Shown one piece after another: positions 34,828 to 46,034 of a stretch of DNA of 54,855 bases. The position numbers and the translations under genes are program-made. The notes under the pieces were generated by a model. The model was not told where the DNA came from, searched no databases, and was given only the letters and a program-made list of their open reading frames with translations. How positions within the stretch are numbered: position 1 is the stretch's first letter; every line of letters begins with the position of its first letter. Source of the stretch: Candidatus Kurthia intestinigallinarum (lineage in GTDB: Bacteria > Bacillota > Bacilli > Bacillales_A > Planococcaceae); assembly GCF_003991225.1 (NCBI RefSeq), contig NZ_JTFC01000011.1, forward strand, positions 1 to 54,855, in the 5' to 3' direction.

Positions 34828-35538
34828 TTATTTTTCTTCTTTAAAGGCTTCTTTTGGTGCCTCGTCAATATTCATTGCACGTATAAACTTCGCATGTGTA
34901 ATTTGACGCTTCGTACCATTAAAGCTACATGTTACGAGTGTTAATTCTTTTTTATTTTTATGGTCATTAATGACTTCGACTTGTGACGCTTCAACATTAT
35001 AAATTTTATCGATTTCATAAATATATACTTTATCATAATCCGTCACATATGCTTTCATACCTGTTTTCGCTAATGTTAGTGGACTAAATAAAGAGCGCTC
35101 ATTACGCACATTATGGCCGGCCAGTGCATAGTTTCCTGTCCCCATTGGCATCTCTTCCTTCATTGTGCCTGCGCCAATAGCTAAATTCTTATTCGAAATA
35201 CCATATAAAATCGGTAGCTGCATGTTTACATCTGGCACACTCACCATACCGATTGAATCAGGCTTTTTCGAATCCATTTGTGCCTTCAATACTTCGCCGA
35301 GGCTAATGTCTTTTACTTGCTCAAAATCAAATGTGACATCTTCTGATTCCTTCGCCTTTGCGATGCTATCATCGTAATTTTTGCCCGCTTTATTTTGCAA
35401 TGTTGAGTCCGTCATATGGTTGACCACAAAGCCCATAATCGGCTTATTAAATACGAGAATTAACCCTGCGATTAATAATAGTACACCTATAATGGTCAAC
35501 CATTTATTACCGCCTTTTTTAGCTGTATTCTCCGCCAT
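34828..35538 (-). CDS. srtA: Class A-like housekeeping sortase
   Basis: About 236 residues with one N-terminal membrane anchor (WLTIIGVLLLIAGLILVF) and an extracellular sortase beta-barrel. Catalytic features are histidine in ALAGHNVRN, cysteine in LTLVTCSFNG and arginine in TKRQITHAKF; IGMVSVPDVNMQLPILYG is the usual strand before the active site. It cleaves sorting signals and links surface proteins to peptidoglycan. The ATG at 35538 is preferred: GAAAGGAAG is 8 bases upstream, while the ATG at 35556 has none. No LPXTG substrate gene is adjacent, as expected for a general sortase. Class is by overall look; a class D assignment is possible. Confidence 0.88.
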   Translation of the reverse strand: MAENTAKKGGNKWLTIIGVLLLIAGLILVFNKPIMGFVVNHMTDSTLQNKAGKNYDDSIAKAKESEDVTFDFEQVKDISLGEVLKAQMDSKKPDSIGMVSVPDVNMQLPILYGISNKNLAIGAGTMKEEMPMGTGNYALAGHNVRNERSLFSPLTLAKTGMKAYVTDYDKVYIYEIDKIYNVEASQVEVINDHKNKKELTLVTCSFNGTKRQITHAKFIRAMNIDEAPKEAFKEEK

Positions 35539-35596
35539 TATTTTACTTCCTTTCATCGACGATTCATTATGTTGTTAACACCTGTTTTGGAACGAA

Positions 35597-36997
35597 TTAA
35601 ACCGTCGTAAGTTGCGCTGCAATGCGAGTCGCAATCTCTTTACCGTTCGCGATGCATAACCCGATGCCCACACCATAATACGAGCAGCCTGCTAGTGTAA
35701 TAGTTGGATAATAGCTCTGCATTTGTTGCTCTAGATTTTTCACAGCGGCCGCGTGCTCTAAATTATACACCGGCATTTGCTGTGTCCATTTCGATACTTT
35801 AATTGTCGACGGCTGCTCCTCAATATTAAGGGATGTCGCGACATCCTTCATCGCAAGCTGTGCTAACTCTTCTTCTGTGAGCTTGATTAACTCCGCAAAT
35901 TTCGGATTCGTTTTTTTATAAAAGACACGCAGTAGTAGCTTGCCATCTTTTGATGTATTTGGCCATTTTGCACTTGTCCAGGTGCAGGCATCACAGTTTA
36001 CGGCGTCACTATTTGCTACAATAAAACCAGTGCCCTCTGCTGGTAGGACGTCATTGCCGACTTCATAACCTAAATATACGGTAATAATCGAGCTCGTTTT
36101 AAAGGCATCAAAGGCAGGTGTTAAACGTTCATCACCTAGCGCTTCCTGTGCCATGCGATGTGGTGTCGCTAATACGACATGGTCTGCTTCAATCGCCTCA
36201 TGATGGTCAAAATGAACGATAGTTTTCTCATTCACTGTTTCAAGCTTCGTTACAGCCGTATTTTTTAAAAACTCGACTGTCGTTAATACTTCTTCAAAGC
36301 GCTCAAATAATTCACGTAAGCCATTTTTAAATGATAAAAACTTATTATGTGATAGATTGATAAACTTGTCTTTATTCGCCGCATAGCCTTTTAAAATACT
36401 GCCATACTGGTTTTTATAATCGATTAAATAGGGGATGGTAGACGCTAATGTTAATGAATACAGATCACCTGAATAAATACCCGATAGTACAGGGGCAATC
36501 TGCTTTTTCACGAGCTCTTCACCAAAGAAATATTCAAGGAATTCGCCAATAGATGAATCCTTTGTAAATTGCTCATTTGGTAATGTTAAATCATTTAGAG
36601 CAGCTCGCTTACCCGCTTCAGAAATAAGGGTGCTTTGCTGTAGTGCTTCCTTATTCATCGGGATGCCATACATGCTCTCTAGTGGGATAGCATGTAGCTC
36701 ATTTTGGGTATAAATATAAGAGACGCCTGTGCCGTTATAAACGACGCGATCTTCTAGCCCTAATTCTTCGATTAAAGGCATGACACTTTTATGACGTGCC
36801 ACAATGGAATCTGCGCCAAGCTCCATGATAAAGCCGTTTTCCTCATGCGTCGCCATTTTACCGCCAAGCTGTGCCTCTTTTTCAACTAATACAAGACGTA
36901 TATTTTTATGTTGTAATTCGCGTGTTAAGTAGTGCATCGTTGATAATCCAGTGATACCGCCACCTACAACAACGATAGTTTTCATAGACTGAGCCAT
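35597..36997 (-). CDS. hemY: Coproporphyrinogen III / protoporphyrinogen oxidase
   Basis: This 466-residue FAD enzyme of the HemY/CgoX type has the N-terminal dinucleotide motif VVVGGGITGLSTMHYL, LGGKMATHEENGFIMELGAD and, at the C-terminus, LAGCSYYGVGIGLCIANGKE, which completes FAD binding. In Gram-positive bacteria it oxidises coproporphyrinogen III to coproporphyrin III in haem synthesis. AAAGGAGG lies 7 bases before the ATG. It is not with hemE or hemH here, so it is an isolated haem gene, about 60 bases upstream of the sortase gene, perhaps co-transcribed with it. Confidence 0.93.
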   Translation of the reverse strand: MAQSMKTIVVVGGGITGLSTMHYLTRELQHKNIRLVLVEKEAQLGGKMATHEENGFIMELGADSIVARHKSVMPLIEELGLEDRVVYNGTGVSYIYTQNELHAIPLESMYGIPMNKEALQQSTLISEAGKRAALNDLTLPNEQFTKDSSIGEFLEYFFGEELVKKQIAPVLSGIYSGDLYSLTLASTIPYLIDYKNQYGSILKGYAANKDKFINLSHNKFLSFKNGLRELFERFEEVLTTVEFLKNTAVTKLETVNEKTIVHFDHHEAIEADHVVLATPHRMAQEALGDERLTPAFDAFKTSSIITVYLGYEVGNDVLPAEGTGFIVANSDAVNCDACTWTSAKWPNTSKDGKLLLRVFYKKTNPKFAELIKLTEEELAQLAMKDVATSLNIEEQPSTIKVSKWTQQMPVYNLEHAAAVKNLEQQMQSYYPTITLAGCSYYGVGIGLCIANGKEIATRIAAQLTTV

Positions 36998-37115
36998 TAT
37001 TCGGCCTCCTTTAACTTCTTCGTCTTTTAGTATACTCGTTCATTTAGTGGCATCGCTAGCAGTTCTACTCATTTCCATGAATTGTACATATTTTAAGAAA
37101 GGAGCGTCAAATTCA

Positions 37116-39143
37116 GTGGACTTACTTATTTTAGTTATTTTATTAATGCTTTCTTTATTACTATCAAATATTCTCGGTCATTATTTGCCATTTCTTCCGA
37201 TGGCACTTGTCCAAATTGGCTTTGGGATTATTTTAGCCATTATCTTCCCAAGCTTTGATATCCAGCTTGAATCCGAATGGTTTTTGCTGTTATTCGTTGC
37301 ACCACTTCTTTATAATGATGGGCGCAATTTCCCGCGTGAAGAGCTATGGAATATGCGCGGCTTTATTTTAAGTAATGCCATTGTGCTCGTAATTATTACG
37401 ACTGTGCTCGGTGGTTTGTTTATTCACTGGCTCATTCCATCTATTCCGTATGCGGCGGCCTTTGCGCTTGCGGCGATTTTATCACCAACCGATCCCGTTG
37501 CAGTGAACGGGATTGCCAAACGTGTACAAATCCCTGAGCGTATTTTAAGTGTTGTTCGTGGTGAATCATTAATCAACGATGCATCAGGCTTAGTTGCCTT
37601 TAAATTTGCGGTTGGTGCCGCAGTATCAGGCTATTTCTCGTTAAAATCAGCCGTTGTTGAATTTTCTTATACCTTTATCGTAGGGGCACTACTCGGACTG
37701 GCAATTAGCATTGTACTTAGTCAAATTCGCTTTTGGCTTCGTCGCTCAGGTATTCGCGATACGGTGTTCCATACGTTATTCCAGCTCGTCACACCGTTTA
37801 TTATTTATTTGATCGCCGAAGATTTATTTCACGCATCTGGCGTTATCGCCGTCGTAATTGGTGGGATTGTTCATGCACTCATTAATGAAAAAGCTGAGCC
37901 TATGCTTGCGGAGGAGCAAATGCTCACAGAAAATACATGGTCGATTGTGCTATTTATTTTAAATGGTCTTGTATTCTTATTACTTGGCTTAAACATTCCT
38001 GATTCCATGGCAAATTCTTTATCCGATCGTCATACGAATAACTGGATTTTAATTTTTGATGCCGTAGCGATTGGGTTTGTTATTTTAGGTGTTCGTTTCA
38101 TCTGGTCCTATACATTTGGTACATTCCAATATCGCTTCGGGCGCGACCAAGTACGTCCAACATTAAAGACGAGCTTAATCAGTAGCCTTGTAGGTGTGCG
38201 CGGTGCAGTTACAATGGCCGGGATTTTATCGCTTCCTTACTTTATTCAAAATGGGACAGCAAACTTCCCAGAGCGCTCACTCATTATCTTTTTAGCGTCT
38301 GCTGTTATTTTATTCACATTACTTGCAGCGACGATTTTCCTTCCGATGCTTACCGATAAGGATGAGGGAATTGAGCTTGCAGAAGGACAGTACTCATTTA
38401 ATCGTGCAAAAATGCAAGTGCTCTTAAAATCCGTTAAATCGCTACAAACATCGATTAATGATGAAAATCGACGCATCACCTATGAGCTAATAGATGAGTT
38501 GCAGCAAATGTTTAGGCAGCTGCAGTTAGAAGCAAATGCGGAACAATCAGATAAGCAAAAACAAGAGCTAGCGAAACTACGCGAGCGCGCCATTAACATT
38601 GAACGAAAGCATATTGAGGAACTGCATGATGATAATCAGCTCGATGATGATATGTATGCAAATCTTTTATCAACAATTGAGGATCGCTTGAATCGACAGG
38701 AAACGAATATGTTTATGAGCTTCTTCATTACCTTGCGTCAAGTCATTCGCATGTGGATTATGACGCGCAAAAATGATACGGATAAAACACAATTTTATTC
38801 CTACATTCGAATGCGCCAAGATATCCGTCGTCAGTGCTATTTAAAGGCACTTCATTTCTTAAAAGAGGAACGTAAAACGGTCGACCCACGCAAACGTCCG
38901 CTATATGTTATCGTCATTTACGAATATGAAAAAGCCTATGAAAAATTACGTAAAGTCGTCACGATTGATTCTGCTCGTGAGGAGGAACTTCGCGAGGAAC
39001 TTCACCTACAAGTGATGGAGGTTCAGCGTAGTGAAATTCACCATATGTACGAAGAAGGTAAAATTTCACGTGAGCAAGAAAAAGAACTACGACGCTTCGT
39101 TAATTACATCGAAAGTGTATCGTTGTATGAATACGTCGATTAA
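37116..39143 (+). CDS. CPA1 family Na+/H+ antiporter
   Basis: About 675 residues. The first 440 form 12 or so membrane helices with CPA1 signatures: AILSPTDPVAVNGIAKR near residue 138, RGESLINDASGLVAFKF near residue 165 (the ND pair is the ion site), and GVRGAVTMAGILSLP near residue 360. A charged cytoplasmic tail of about 230 residues follows, with helical Glu/Arg-rich stretches. It resembles NhaG/NhaP-type and YjbQ-like exchangers, expelling Na+ for H+. The GTG at 37116 is chosen because AAAGGAG lies 11 bases upstream; earlier in-frame codons have no ribosome site. Confidence 0.9.
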   Translation: MDLLILVILLMLSLLLSNILGHYLPFLPMALVQIGFGIILAIIFPSFDIQLESEWFLLLFVAPLLYNDGRNFPREELWNMRGFILSNAIVLVIITTVLGGLFIHWLIPSIPYAAAFALAAILSPTDPVAVNGIAKRVQIPERILSVVRGESLINDASGLVAFKFAVGAAVSGYFSLKSAVVEFSYTFIVGALLGLAISIVLSQIRFWLRRSGIRDTVFHTLFQLVTPFIIYLIAEDLFHASGVIAVVIGGIVHALINEKAEPMLAEEQMLTENTWSIVLFILNGLVFLLLGLNIPDSMANSLSDRHTNNWILIFDAVAIGFVILGVRFIWSYTFGTFQYRFGRDQVRPTLKTSLISSLVGVRGAVTMAGILSLPYFIQNGTANFPERSLIIFLASAVILFTLLAATIFLPMLTDKDEGIELAEGQYSFNRAKMQVLLKSVKSLQTSINDENRRITYELIDELQQMFRQLQLEANAEQSDKQKQELAKLRERAINIERKHIEELHDDNQLDDDMYANLLSTIEDRLNRQETNMFMSFFITLRQVIRMWIMTRKNDTDKTQFYSYIRMRQDIRRQCYLKALHFLKEERKTVDPRKRPLYVIVIYEYEKAYEKLRKVVTIDSAREEELREELHLQVMEVQRSEIHHMYEEGKISREQEKELRRFVNYIESVSLYEYVD

Positions 39144-39156
39144 TTTCCGACACAAA

Positions 39157-39287
39157 AGAGGTTGGGACAAAACACGTTATGTTCTTTTTTAGCGTTCGCA
39201 ACGAAAAACCGGAACCGCGCCAAAGCGCGATTCCGGTTTTTTTATGCTCATAGGAGAGGTTGTTTTTATACGTATGTCCCAGCCTCT
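39157..39287 (+). repeat. Dispersed hairpin repeat, copy 2
   Basis: 131 bases with outer inverted ends AGAGGTTGGGACA / TGTCCCAGCCTCT, then an interior TAGCGTTCGCAACGA and the hairpin AACCGGAACCGCG..CGCGATTCCGGTT. It fills the gap between two convergent genes (antiporter stop 14 bases away, acyltransferase stop 3 bases away) and should terminate both. Confidence 0.95.
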
Positions 39288-39289
39288 TT

Positions 39290-41206
39290 TTATTTTTTAT
39301 TAAACTGCTTTGCAATTTCAAGCGTGATTAAGCCGGCGTAATATTTTCCACCCTCAACATTTGGATGGATTTTATCATCATAGAAAATATCTGTTTTTGT
39401 AGCAGATTCATCATACCAGTCAATCATCGACACATTACTATATTTCTTGTCGGCATTAGCAAGCGTTGTATTCACGCTATCTTGCCAGCTACGTGGTACG
39501 CGCACATTTACTAAGTAAATATGACGGTCTTTACCTAAGATTTGATAGATTTCGTCAAATTGTTTTTCAGTGAACGTTCCATTTGAGCCAAGTCCAAGTA
39601 CAACATTATTCGCAAGCTTGCCTTTTTTATTCATTGTTTCAAGTACTTCAATCGCTTCTTCTACTTGGCGTCCAACGGTTGCATCCACCGTCATTTTCGG
39701 CATATTATTTTGAAGCGTGGTCGCAGCACTCAGCATAACTGAATCACCTACTGCTGTAATTGGTACATTCGTTAGCTTCGCTTTTGCTTGATTGACATCT
39801 TTTTTGAACTTCGCTGCTTCTTTTTTCTCTTTTTCACTTTGACGTTTTGCCGCTTCTGCCGCCGCTTTTTTCTCCTCGGCTCGCACCTTACGTTCGGCCG
39901 CCTTTTTCTCTTCAGCTGTCATTTTTAAATTTTTCTGTTGATCTTGCAGATGCATTTCAAGCGCTTTGTTACCACTCGCTTTTGGTGATGGTTCAATCAT
40001 TAAGCCAACTGTAAAGACGATTAATAACGCGGCAAGCAAGCCGTTCATTACACGCGTACGAACCTTCCAATGGCGAATATTGAATGACCAATTGCGTGGA
40101 TGCATATGCTTCAGCCATGTTTTCCATTCACCTTTTCGAATCGGGTCCTCAACAAATGTCCATGACAATGCCGATAACACTAACGTTAGAACGAGCGCTA
40201 ATAAAATGCGCCACATACTTAAATCACCCGTATCGACGCCTAACCCAAGAAGGACAAGAATTGGGAAATGCCAAATGTAAATACCGTACGAACGCACACC
40301 TACCCATAATAACGGTTTCCAACTTAAAATATCGCCGATAAAGCTTGCTGGGTGGACGATGACTGCAATCAACAACGCAACGATAGCTGATGCTAAATAC
40401 ATACCACCATAATAAAGGAATGTGCCATCTTCACGCATAAAGATAATAAATACCATCATGAGCGCAAATGCTACAACACCTGTAATGTTTAGCGCACGCT
40501 TCATTTCAGTTGTAACATTTGGTTTCAAACGTCGACTTGGCCATACAATCGCTAGTGCCGCACCAATCAATAATGAAAAGGCACGTGTATCTGTACCATA
40601 GTATACGCGGCTTGGGTCTGTGCCCGGTGTAAACATGAATGCCATCATTTCTGCTGATACAACGGATAATAGCATCACTAGAAAGGCAAGCTTACCTGTC
40701 GATTTCGCAAATTTTAATGCAATTAGCATAATAATTGGCCAAATAATATAAAATTGTTCTTCTACCGCAAGTGACCACATGTGCTGTAGTGGCGATGGCG
40801 GTGAAAATTTCGTGAAGTATGAGTGCTCCTGCCAAACGTAATACCAGTTACTAATGTAAACGAAGGCAGCCCCAATTTCTCCGCGTAGTCCTGCTAGATA
40901 ATCACGTTGGAATAACGTAATCCACACCGTAATTAAAATAAGCATGACGAAAAGTGCCGGTAACAATCGTCTTAGGCGACGCACCCAGAAACTTTTGAAA
41001 TCAATCGTACCTGTTTTTTGGTACTCATTAATTAATAAATCGGTAATCAAATAACCGGATAAGACAAAGAATACGGTAACACCTAAATATCCCCCATTAA
41101 TCCATGGGAAATGGAGGTGATATAAAATAACAGCTAATACTGAAATTGCGCGTAATCCATCCAAACCACTTATGTACCGATGATTTTTTTTGACAGGTTG
41201 TGGCAT
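39290..41206 (-). CDS. OatA-like membrane acyltransferase with SGNH domain
   Basis: This 638-residue protein has an acyltransferase-3 membrane domain (about 1-370, ten or more helices; GLDGLRAISVLAVILYHL, GGYLGVTVFFVLSGYLITDLL, RRLRRLLPALF, PLQHMWSLAVEEQFYIIWP). A charged Lys/Glu/Ala-rich coiled-coil segment (about 420-475) leads to an extracellular SGNH hydrolase domain with the serine block ITAVGDSVMLS and the Asp-His block DDKIHPNVEGGKYY. Such two-domain proteins O-acetylate peptidoglycan or other wall polymers; OatA protects against lysozyme. Which polymer is modified here is unknown. Confidence 0.9.
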   Translation of the reverse strand: MPQPVKKNHRYISGLDGLRAISVLAVILYHLHFPWINGGYLGVTVFFVLSGYLITDLLINEYQKTGTIDFKSFWVRRLRRLLPALFVMLILITVWITLFQRDYLAGLRGEIGAAFVYISNWYYVWQEHSYFTKFSPPSPLQHMWSLAVEEQFYIIWPIIMLIALKFAKSTGKLAFLVMLLSVVSAEMMAFMFTPGTDPSRVYYGTDTRAFSLLIGAALAIVWPSRRLKPNVTTEMKRALNITGVVAFALMMVFIIFMREDGTFLYYGGMYLASAIVALLIAVIVHPASFIGDILSWKPLLWVGVRSYGIYIWHFPILVLLGLGVDTGDLSMWRILLALVLTLVLSALSWTFVEDPIRKGEWKTWLKHMHPRNWSFNIRHWKVRTRVMNGLLAALLIVFTVGLMIEPSPKASGNKALEMHLQDQQKNLKMTAEEKKAAERKVRAEEKKAAAEAAKRQSEKEKKEAAKFKKDVNQAKAKLTNVPITAVGDSVMLSAATTLQNNMPKMTVDATVGRQVEEAIEVLETMNKKGKLANNVVLGLGSNGTFTEKQFDEIYQILGKDRHIYLVNVRVPRSWQDSVNTTLANADKKYSNVSMIDWYDESATKTDIFYDDKIHPNVEGGKYYAGLITLEIAKQFNKK

Positions 41207-41429
41207 TGTAAATCCTCCTACTAAAAAAACTCCTCAAATCCACGGTTCGATTCATACTTTACAAATTTTAAAAAACATTCTTCTATTAGTCAAACGAGAG
41301 TCCTCAGTCTTTTTCCCTATACTATCTATTGCATCAAAATTACAAATAATACAATTTTGTCACAGATAACGAAATCGAGAGCCATTCCGATACAAAAAGA
41401 TTATGATAGAACAAGTAGGGAGGAACATC

Positions 41430-42296
41430 ATGCGAAAAACTATTTTAAAATGGATTGCAGTGATCTCAATGTTTACAATTGCCGCAGCAGCGCTTACTGT
41501 GATGTCTTCATCAAGTGCAAATGCTGCTAGTGTAAAAATGAAAGTTACTGCACCAAACACAGACAAATTGAATATGCGTAAGGGTCCGGGCGTGAAATAT
41601 TCGACAATCCGTAAATTAAACTATAATACCGTTGTTACACGTACTAAAGTATCAGGTAGTTGGTCTAAAATTACATACAAAGGTGAAAGTGGTTGGGTTT
41701 CAACAAAATATCTTCGTAAAGTTGCAATCAAAAGTGCAACATTCCCATTAGATAACTTCACCATTGTTGTCGATGCAGGTCACGGCGGCACAGATGACGG
41801 TGCGTTTTATTACAATACATCTGAAAAAAGCGTGAACTTAAAAGCCGCTAAAGAATTAAAGAAACAACTTGAATACGAAGGTGCTGAAGTTGTGATGACA
41901 CGTTCTACAGATAAAACATTATCACTTCCAGGCCGTGTTAAAATTTCGAAAAAAATAAAACCAGATGCTTATATTAGTCTGCATCACAACGCTAGTAAAA
42001 CTGGTAATAAAACTGATAAAGGCTACTTAGTACTTTATACAAAGAGTAAAGAAAAAGCATTCACAAAAGCGGTTTATAGCGGCATGAAGAGTGTGCTTTC
42101 AACGAAAACAACAGTGCCATATGAAGGTTACCGCTACCAAAACTTACATGTATTACGTGAAAACCCATACATCGGTACACTTGTTGAATATGGCTATATG
42201 TCTACACCAAGTGAGCTGAAAAAAATCAATAAAGATAGCTATCGTAAATACGTTGCACAAGGTATTGTTAAAGGTGTAATTAATTACTTTGACTAA
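41430..42296 (+). CDS. Secreted N-acetylmuramoyl-L-alanine amidase (SH3b + Amidase_3)
   Basis: About 288 residues: signal peptide (1-34, ending SANA), a bacterial SH3 domain (about 38-95; LNMRKGPGVKYSTI, GWVSTKYLRK) for wall binding, and a zinc amidase domain (about 108-287). Zinc ligands and catalytic residues are in VVDAGHGGTDDGA, SEKSVNLKAA, ISLHHNAS and LVEYGYMS. It cuts between MurNAc and the stem peptide. The ATG at 41430 is preceded by GGGAGG; the more upstream in-frame start lacks a site. It is a single-gene unit with its own terminator. Confidence 0.93.
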   Translation: MRKTILKWIAVISMFTIAAAALTVMSSSSANAASVKMKVTAPNTDKLNMRKGPGVKYSTIRKLNYNTVVTRTKVSGSWSKITYKGESGWVSTKYLRKVAIKSATFPLDNFTIVVDAGHGGTDDGAFYYNTSEKSVNLKAAKELKKQLEYEGAEVVMTRSTDKTLSLPGRVKISKKIKPDAYISLHHNASKTGNKTDKGYLVLYTKSKEKAFTKAVYSGMKSVLSTKTTVPYEGYRYQNLHVLRENPYIGTLVEYGYMSTPSELKKINKDSYRKYVAQGIVKGVINYFD

Positions 42297-42310
42297 TCAT
42301 TAAAAAGAAG

Positions 42311-42337
42311 AAAACCGCGCGAAATGTGCGGTTTTTT
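42311..42337. terminator. Terminator between convergent amidase and lipid kinase genes
   Basis: AAAACCGC pairs with GCGGTTTT around a short loop, with a T-run on the plus strand and an A-run on the other side. Confidence 0.85.
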
Positions 42338-42343
42338 GTTTTT

Positions 42344-43222
42344 TTAATGTGGCGCTAATACCGTTAGAAACTGTGGTTTCACGGTGATTTCTACTGGTAG
42401 TTTAGGCCCTTCATCTCCGTTTACATTCGTTACGAGTGGCTCTTTTGCAGAAACCGTTAATGTCTTACACGTCAGCATTTGTACATGCTCTGACTCCATA
42501 ATTTTTCCTTTCCATAAATCTGGTGCAAGTTTGACTAACTCACTAAAACCGAGCTCAGGAATAATCATGACATGTATAAGGCCATCATCAGGTGTCGCAT
42601 TCGGGAAAAAATGCTCAAGCCCTGCAATATAACTCGTTAGCCCAATCATAACAATTGCTGCTTCTCCTTTCCAATGTTTTCCATCGTACGTGATATCAAA
42701 ATGATAATTTTCATTTTCCGCTAATGTCTGAACACCCTTCATAACAAATGCAAACGGGCCAAACATCGTTTTAGCTTCGGATGGCACTTCATGCATCGCT
42801 CTTGGAATTGTGCCGATTGTAACACTATTTGTAAAATACTGATCTTCAATATAGCCTAAATCAATATTGCGCGGCTTGTAGGTCAAAATCTCATCAATCA
42901 CTTCTTCAGGGACAAGTGGCATATCAAGCGCACGTGCAAATTCATTTACTGTACCAAGTGGTATAAAAGCAAGTGTCGGTCTCTTTTCAAGGGGTGCAAT
43001 CCCCATAATCACCTCACTAAGCGTCCCATCGCCGCCCATCGCAACGACTAAATCGGTCGTTGCTGCACAGTCTATCGCAAATTTTGTAGCGTCCCCTTCT
43101 TGCCGTGTTTCAAGAACTTCTACCTCATCATATTTCTTTGAAAGTTCCCGTTCTAAATGTTCTTTATAGCTAACGGCTTTTTCTTTTCCTGCAGAAGGAT
43201 TAACAATCATAACAGCTTTCAT
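42344..43222 (-). CDS. Diacylglycerol/lipid kinase, DagK/YegS/BmrU family
   Basis: This 292-residue lipid kinase has MIVNPSAGKEKA at the N-terminus, the nucleotide loop VVAMGGDGTLSEVIMG near residue 62 and the block LAFIPLGTVNEFARAL near residue 89. The second half is a beta-sandwich with LVTNVNGDEGPKLPVEI. It phosphorylates diacylglycerol or a related lipid during phospholipid and lipoteichoic acid turnover. GGAGTGG precedes the ATG. It could be DgkB or a YegS/BmrU paralogue; I give no symbol for that reason. Confidence 0.88.
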   Translation of the reverse strand: MKAVMIVNPSAGKEKAVSYKEHLERELSKKYDEVEVLETRQEGDATKFAIDCAATTDLVVAMGGDGTLSEVIMGIAPLEKRPTLAFIPLGTVNEFARALDMPLVPEEVIDEILTYKPRNIDLGYIEDQYFTNSVTIGTIPRAMHEVPSEAKTMFGPFAFVMKGVQTLAENENYHFDITYDGKHWKGEAAIVMIGLTSYIAGLEHFFPNATPDDGLIHVMIIPELGFSELVKLAPDLWKGKIMESEHVQMLTCKTLTVSAKEPLVTNVNGDEGPKLPVEITVKPQFLTVLAPH

Positions 43223-43241
43223 AAGCTTCCACTCCTTTTAT

Positions 43242-43276
43242 ACGTTATGTTCCCCTTTCATTAAAAAACATAACGT
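43242..43276. repeat. Ten-base perfect inverted repeat upstream of the lipid kinase gene
   Basis: ACGTTATGTT (43242-43251) and AACATAACGT (43267-43276) flank a 15-base spacer. Read on the minus strand, CACGTTATGTTTTTTA resembles the front part of the dispersed repeat (CACGTTATGTTCTTTTTTAG in copy 2), so this may be a decayed copy. It could also act as an operator for the kinase gene. Confidence 0.55.
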
Positions 43277-43342
43277 GTAAGAAGGCTTCAATTGGTAGTT
43301 TAAAAGGGATAACTATAAGTAATACAAAAAGGAGAAAAAAGT

Positions 43343-43369
43343 CGAATCTATGTTAGATTCGGTTTTTTT
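43343..43369 (+). terminator. Free-standing intrinsic terminator
   Basis: CGAATCTA TGT TAGATTCG followed by seven T on the plus strand. No gene lies upstream on this strand, so it either ends a small RNA from about 43280-43340 or is a remnant. The remainder of 43277-43512 shows no gene. Confidence 0.6.
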
Positions 43370-43512
43370 AGTTCATCTAATTAGACGTTTTTTTAAAGAG
43401 AAAAGTTTTAAATAGAATGAATAAATTCTTTTAATTTTCCATTTACTAAAAAATCATACTATCTTATCCAACAATCTTTTTATTATAAGACTCAAAAGAA
43501 ATGAGGTGTCGT

Positions 43513-43980
43513 ATGCGCAATTATTTTTTATTCTGTCTTATAATTTTTTCGGATGTTGCCAATGCGAAAAAATTCGATGCATCGTTTGTAAAGTCATTTG
43601 AAAAAGGACGTTTACCGGACCATCCGTATAAGATTGGGACGCGATTTTGGCTGGGGATGACGATGCGCTGATCAATATGTACGACGGCTTTTTTAGCTAC
43701 TCGGCTCAAAAGACTACCTACTATTTCCTAGCAAATGATGTCATATTGCCTGGCATTCCTGCAAAGGGCATTGCCGCATTATATGACGGCAGAACAACTG
43801 AAAAAACGCTAAAAAATCACGTAGCAATCAAGTCAGCTATACAGACGGTCGTAAAAACATCGCCCTTTATAAAGTCGATGAATACTATGTGACGGCTGAA
43901 TATAAATCAAAAAAATACGCTTTATGGTCGCGACCTTAGAAGGTATGCGCACGTATTATGGCTTTAAAAAAATAGACAAA
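43513..43980 (+). pseudogene. Frameshifted secreted-protein pseudogene
   Basis: A GAGGTG site precedes ATG at 43513, and the frame opens with a signal-like MRNYFLFCLIIFSDVANA. It then reads FEKGRLPDHPYKIGT and stops. A second frame continues without a start as AGDDDALINMYDGFFSYSAQ ... KGIAALYDGRTTEKTLKNH. A third resumes as SNQVSYTDGRKNIALYKVDE and a fourth gives MVATLEGMRTYYGFKK. The pieces are in order on one strand and together look like one protein of about 150 residues broken by at least three frameshifts. The KGRLPDHPYKIGT start recalls DUF4309-type secreted proteins, but this is a weak resemblance. Confidence 0.75.
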
Positions 43981-44019
43981 AAAAGAGCCTCCGACAAAGT
44001 GTCGTAAGGCTCTTTTTTT
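43977..44019. terminator. Bidirectional terminator after groEL
   Basis: AAAGAGCCT pairs with AGGCTCTTT, with further GACA..TGTC pairing inside, flanked by A- and T-runs. It ends groESL on the minus strand and the pseudogene on the plus strand. Confidence 0.85.
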
Positions 44020-44062
44020 AATGTGTGCTAAGCGCTAGGGTAGATAAAGTCCTAACGTGGTA

Positions 44063-45715
<1,653 letters not shown>

Positions 45716-45739
45716 TTAATAAAGTAAGATATGCAAGGA

Positions 45740-46009
45740 TTATTCAATTACCGCTAAAATGTCTTCTTCTGAAAGGACTAAGTAAGCAGTATCGCCGTAA
45801 GTAACTTCTGTGCCTGCGTATTTTGCGAACACAACATCGTCGCCTTCTTTCACGTCGAAAGTAACGCCTGATCCAGTAGCTAATACTTTACCTTGTTGAG
45901 GTTTCTCCTTTGCAGAGTCTGGTAATACGATGCCGAATGCAGATTTTTCTTCTACTTCTACGACCTCAATAATAATACGTTTGCCTAATGGTTTTAACAA
46001 ATGAAACAA
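45740..46009 (-). CDS. groES: Co-chaperonin GroES (Hsp10)
   Basis: This 89-residue protein caps the GroEL ring. It has [28 protein letters not shown] with the mobile loop, GKVLATGSG, and the C-terminal [31 protein letters not shown] region. GGAGGTTG lies about 6 bases before the ATG. It is the first gene of the groES-groEL operon under HrcA/CIRCE control. Confidence 0.97.
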   Translation of the reverse strand: MFHLLKPLGKRIIIEVVEVEEKSAFGIVLPDSAKEKPQQGKVLATGSGVTFDVKEGDDVVFAKYAGTEVTYGDTAYLVLSEEDILAVIE

Positions 46010-46034
46010 CCTCCTAATAAGATATCTTAATTTA

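Noticed and set aside
43521-43709. A 62-codon minus-strand frame opposite the pseudogene
   Set aside because: It is a shadow of the broken plus-strand gene, which has the ribosome site and signal peptide.
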